Source: Anisodus tanguticus
Lineage: Eukaryota > Streptophyta > Magnoliopsida > Solanales > Solanaceae
Direction: 5' to 3'
Assembly: GCA_034509755.1 (NCBI GenBank)
Contig: JAVYJV010000037.1
Span: 372,001 to 436,000 of the forward strand
Length of the DNA stretch: 64,000 nucleotides
The notes beneath the pieces are model-generated. The model was given only the letters and a program-made list of their open reading frames with translations, did no database searches and was not told the DNA's origin. The translations under genes were made by a program, and so were the position numbers. Below are positions 60,523 to 64,000 of the stretch, in pieces; the first letter of the stretch is position 1, and each line of letters starts with the position of its first letter.

Positions 60523-60888
60523 CTATGAATAATTTTAATAAAAATCTTAATAAGAAAGACAAAAAAGTTATGAAGACTGATTTAGTTAAGGTACTAATGT
60601 ATCTTTTTATAAAGAAGTATTGTTTCATGAAAAAATAACAAATGAATTTGCTAAGTAGTTTTTCTAGAGAAGTAAATAATAAATTTGTCTCTAGTATGTT
60701 TTCAGAGTTAAGATTATTTCAAAAGAAAAAATGGACATGTGATGAAATGAATGGAGGAATATCATGCAGAACTAATGATTGATGAAACTATTGCAAATCA
60801 TAGAAAATTAACTAAAATAGTTTCACATGTTATAGATTCAAAAAGACATAAACTACGTTACAATAATGATGAAGAAAATTTTTGTTAA
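60523..60888 (+). pseudogene. Frameshifted coding relic, unknown family
   Basis: Not recognised. One frame runs from ATG 60523 through an in-frame TAA at about 60636, continues from ATG 60642 and ends at TGA 60780-60782. It overlaps a second frame, ATG 60751 to TAA 60886-60888 (45 codons). Both have protein-like composition, unlike the Lys/Phe/Asn noise around them: FVSSMFSELRLF and KKWTCDEM in the first, EEYHAELMIDETIANHRKL and IVSHVIDSKRHKLRY in the second. A single-base shift near 60750 would make them one continuous product, and another frame (FYKEVLFHEKITNEFAK) overlaps upstream. This suggests one ancestral coding region broken by indels and a stop, for example an old gene copy or mobile-element remnant. 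Splice sites that would rescue it are not evident. Confidence 0.35.
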
Positions 60889-62034
60889 GTTAATATAGAA
60901 TATCGTTGCTTCTATTTTTAATTTCAAACTAAATTTTATAAATAGTATTTTTTATCAAACACTTGATACATAAAAATATAATTACCCAATTCATGGATTA
61001 TTACCAAATATAATTGTTTGATTCTTTTTTGAATTAGTTAATCAAAAAAGTATTTGTTTTAAGTAGTAAGATTATCAAGGTTTGATAATTTGATTATAAT
61101 TCAAATATGATAATTTAATTTGCATGAAGCATTTTTGAAAAACTTGTTATAGAATATCTAAAATTAATATTAACTTTGCTAGTACTTTCAAGTTAATAAG
61201 AATAAACTTAATTTATAAATAAAATATTTTATCGTTTATCTTTGTAGTTAAGATAATTTAAATATTATAAACTAAATTTAACATTTGAGCACTTATTTCA
61301 AACTACTGCTATTAAAAAAAGTATCATATAGACTTAAATTAACAAACTAACATCTAAAAACAATAGAATTAAATTACATCAATCTAAAGTTTTGTTTGAG
61401 TATTAAATACAGCTATCTAAATACTATTAATAAAAAACTACCACATGAAAAGTATTATTTACTATATACTATCATTTGAAAACTACTACCTAATCATTTA
61501 AAAATTAACATCTGAAAATTATTTTCTTAATACTAACACCTAAATACACCAGTTCAAATACTACCATCATTATATGTTTTTGTGCTTAAAAAGTATCAAG
61601 TTTCTTATAATTAATCAGTTTTATAATTAGTTATAAATTACTATTTGTAGTCAAAGTTGAAGGTCTATTTTTTGAGATTAATAGATGAGAAATCGCTTTA
61701 GATAATTTTAGGATTTTTTCTTTTTTTTTAGTGTTTTTAAAACATTGTTACTTAAAAACATATGTAACTAAATGTATTTTTTAATAACATTGATTTAAAT
61801 GTAATAACCACAGGAAATTATAAACCTAATACAAATATTTAGAAATAGTTTTAAGAAAATAAATTCACAATAAAAATAACATGTTTTTCTAATTATGTTG
61901 AACACAAAGTTTTTTTTTAAATTATTTGGTATAGAAGGTTTTGTTAAAAATGTAGAGCATCGAAGAAAAAAGTTCATCAAAAATAATTAAAGAAAGTTGA
62001 TTAGATATAATTTAAAAAAGTTTATCAAGAATAA

Positions 62035-62225
62035 TTAAAAAAAGAAAAAAATGGAATTATTTGAAAAAGAAAAAAATTGAATTATTCAAAAAAGAAAAAA
62101 AGTGATTTATTTAAGAATAGAAAAAAGTGAATTAGAATTATTAAGAAAAAGTAAATTAGAATTATTTAGGAATAGAAAAAGTGAGTTAGAACTATATAAA
62201 AATAGAAAACGTTGATTTAAAATTA
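62035..62225. repeat. About 27 bp degenerate tandem repeat
   Basis: Seven or so copies of a unit around AGAAAAAGTGAATTAGAATTATT, with variable A-run length. No frame stays open across the array, so it is not coding. Confidence 0.65.
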
Positions 62226-63384
62226 TTAAACATTGAGAAAAGTTTATTGAGTTTAATTACTTTTTTTGTGTAAAATTAAATATTCAAATTAAATTTAATT
62301 TTAGTTTTTCAATTAGTTTTTTATTTATTAGACTTAAGTTTAAATGAAACTAAGTAAATTAACATTTTTACTTTTTTGTTTTACTAATCATTTTAAATTT
62401 TAGGGTTCTTACCTTTCAAATTAAGGTCTCATATTACAATTATGAAATGTATAATTGAAAAAGATAGTTTACAAAAATTTTCATAATTTAAAAGTATACT
62501 AAACGTTCATTTAAATTTGTGTAACATTTTCAAGCCATAATTATTGAAATCAATGTAGTTGTACAAATAATTGTTTTAAACGAAAAATTGAACAATTAAG
62601 TAGATTACATTATTTAACTTTTTAGAATTACAAGTTGGAAATAGGTTACGTACGTATTCATATTATTTAATTAAAACTATTTAATAATTTAATTTTTAAA
62701 CTATTGAAAATAAATTAAAATTTTACAAAGATTATCTTTACAAAGTTTACATTTTAAAAATTTCAGATTTTTTTTTGTTGGAAACAATTGTTTTCAGATG
62801 AAAAAGAAGATTTTATTTTTTATGTTCATTTAAATAAATAATTAGTATTAGCGTAAATCATTTTTCTATAAAATTAATTTTAAAGTAATTTAATTCTAAT
62901 TTTCATCATATTAAAATTTTCTCTAAAAGTATTAATTTCTTAAATAGTCTTAAAAATATATCTTTTATTAAATTAGCTAAAAATAGTTTTTTTTTCGGGA
63001 AAAATTTTGTCTTTTAAGAATATCAATAGTTATATCAATTACAATTTTATAGATAAAATTTTAAGGATTTGTTTAGAAATTAATGTTAGTGGTTTCAACG
63101 CTTTTACATGAATAAAATTAGTTTGTGACTTCTTTTAAGCCTTCTATTATTAAAATCTTTTATATCTTCACAGATTACTAAATTTTTTTAATTTATTATT
63201 CTTACTAACGTATGCTTTTTTTCAGAAAAAAAAATTTCTAATCTAAAACAGAATTTAATGTTCAATAAATTTGAATTTTTCAAGTTTTCATAGTTTTTAG
63301 CTAATTAGCTTTATTAGCTTTTTAAAGATTTTTATTTTCTTTTAGTTTAATTTTTATTTTTCACTTTATTTTACAATTTATTTT

Positions 63385-63533
63385 ACATTGTTTTACATAG
63401 TTTATTGCTTTTACATAGTTTCAAACCATTCTTTTACATAGTTTTAAACCATTCTTTTACATAGTTTTAAACCATTCTTTTACATAGTTTTAAACCATTC
63501 TTTTACATAGTTTTAAACCATACTTTTACATAA
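63385..63533. repeat. 23 bp tandem repeat, about six copies
   Basis: The unit is CTTTTACATAGTTTTAAACC plus ATT. The four central copies are essentially identical, with an exact 23 bp period. The flanking copies (TTACATTG and TTACATAG variants) are degenerate. The homogeneous core indicates recent expansion or turnover. Confidence 0.9.
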
Positions 63534-64000
63534 AATCTAATACTTAACTTAGTTTACAATTTTTTACATTATTTAATACTTTAACTTAGTTGAATGCCTT
63601 TACATTGTTTAAACATAATTTTTACTTTAGTTTTTAGATAATTTTTTACTTTTAACTTAATATTTTCTTCATTTTAGATTATTTTTCAATTTTATACTTT
63701 TACATTTTATTTTCTTCATATCTTTGTTTTAATACTTTACTTTGCTTTTATTCTGATTTAATACTTTATACTTTTATTTTATGTTTTCAGTTTAATAATT
63801 TTCTTCATTTTCATTCTATTTTAATACTTTATTTTAGTTTTATAAATTAAAAAAGTTTCTTTTACTTGACTTCAATTTTTTTAATTTTTTCTAGAATTCA
63901 CTTTATTTCAATTTTATACTCTTTCAAAGGTTTTAATTTTATAATTTTTTCAGTCTACTATTATACTTTTACGAAAATTTTTCTTTAGTTTTATAATTTT

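Larger units (their letters stand above)
60889..64000. other. Gene desert, right edge
   Basis: No gene was seen. It holds a weak ACTACC/ACACC-containing patch (61380-61570), an A-rich repeat (62035-62225), a 23 bp array (63385-63533) and T-rich low-complexity DNA with TTTTAATACTTTA words to the end. Confidence 0.55.

Noticed and set aside
62035..62225. A-rich repeat considered as a coiled-coil coding repeat
   Set aside because: Every frame is cut by stops and the unit length changes phase.
1..64000. Possible bacterial or symbiont origin suggested by low G+C
   Set aside because: GT-AG introns in nearly every gene, and animal-specific families, show nuclear animal DNA.

Overview
The window looks like nuclear DNA of a small arthropod. 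By eye it is extremely A+T rich, well over three quarters. Introns are mostly 50-150 bp and GT-AG, and several 1-3 kb coding exons are uninterrupted. The gene set is animal and mostly arthropod in character: chaoptin, a single-exon PDGF/VEGF-like factor, a divergent anion-channel-type Cys-loop receptor, a receptor guanylyl cyclase and Polycomb. A mite or another compact-genome arthropod is plausible, but the species cannot be fixed from this sequence.

Layout. At 1-5.4 kb lies the 3' part of triokinase/FMN cyclase (TKFC), whose N-terminal exons are not visible, plus a cryptic two-exon candidate near 1.2-1.6 kb. From 5.4 to 14.4 kb there is a long gene-free stretch with a few CG-containing motifs. 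The block from 14.5 to 47.8 kb holds almost all genes. In order these are a chaoptin-like LRR protein (+), a small secreted/membrane protein (-), an NRDP1-like RING protein (-), Polycomb/CBX (-), an RPAP3-like TPR protein (+), a Cys-loop channel (+), mitochondrial valyl-tRNA synthetase (+), a receptor guanylyl cyclase (-), NDUFB3 (-), CHID1 (-), CCT6/TCP-1 zeta (+), PEX19 (-) and a PVF-type growth factor (-). From 47.8 to 64 kb is a gene desert made largely of short-period tandem repeats in various states of decay. It also holds one clean heptanucleotide array, a cluster of palindromes and a frameshifted coding relic near 60.6 kb.

Gene relationships. Multi-exon models were rebuilt by eye. In every complete gene the exon lengths sum to a multiple of three, which supports the splice sites. 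Genes are tightly paired: Polycomb and the RPAP3-like gene are head-to-head, as are CHID1 and CCT6. CCT6/PEX19 (108 bp between stops) and VARS2/guanylyl cyclase (146 bp) are tail-to-tail. Most products are housekeeping: mitochondrial translation and complex I, cytosolic folding, peroxisome membrane biogenesis and triose/flavin metabolism. They are mixed with signalling and sensory genes (channel, cyclase, PVF, chaoptin). There is no sign of an operon or a shared pathway.

I saw no tRNA, rRNA, intact transposon, CRISPR or prokaryotic system. Everything here is read by eye. Identities rest on motif and alignment memory, not on searches.
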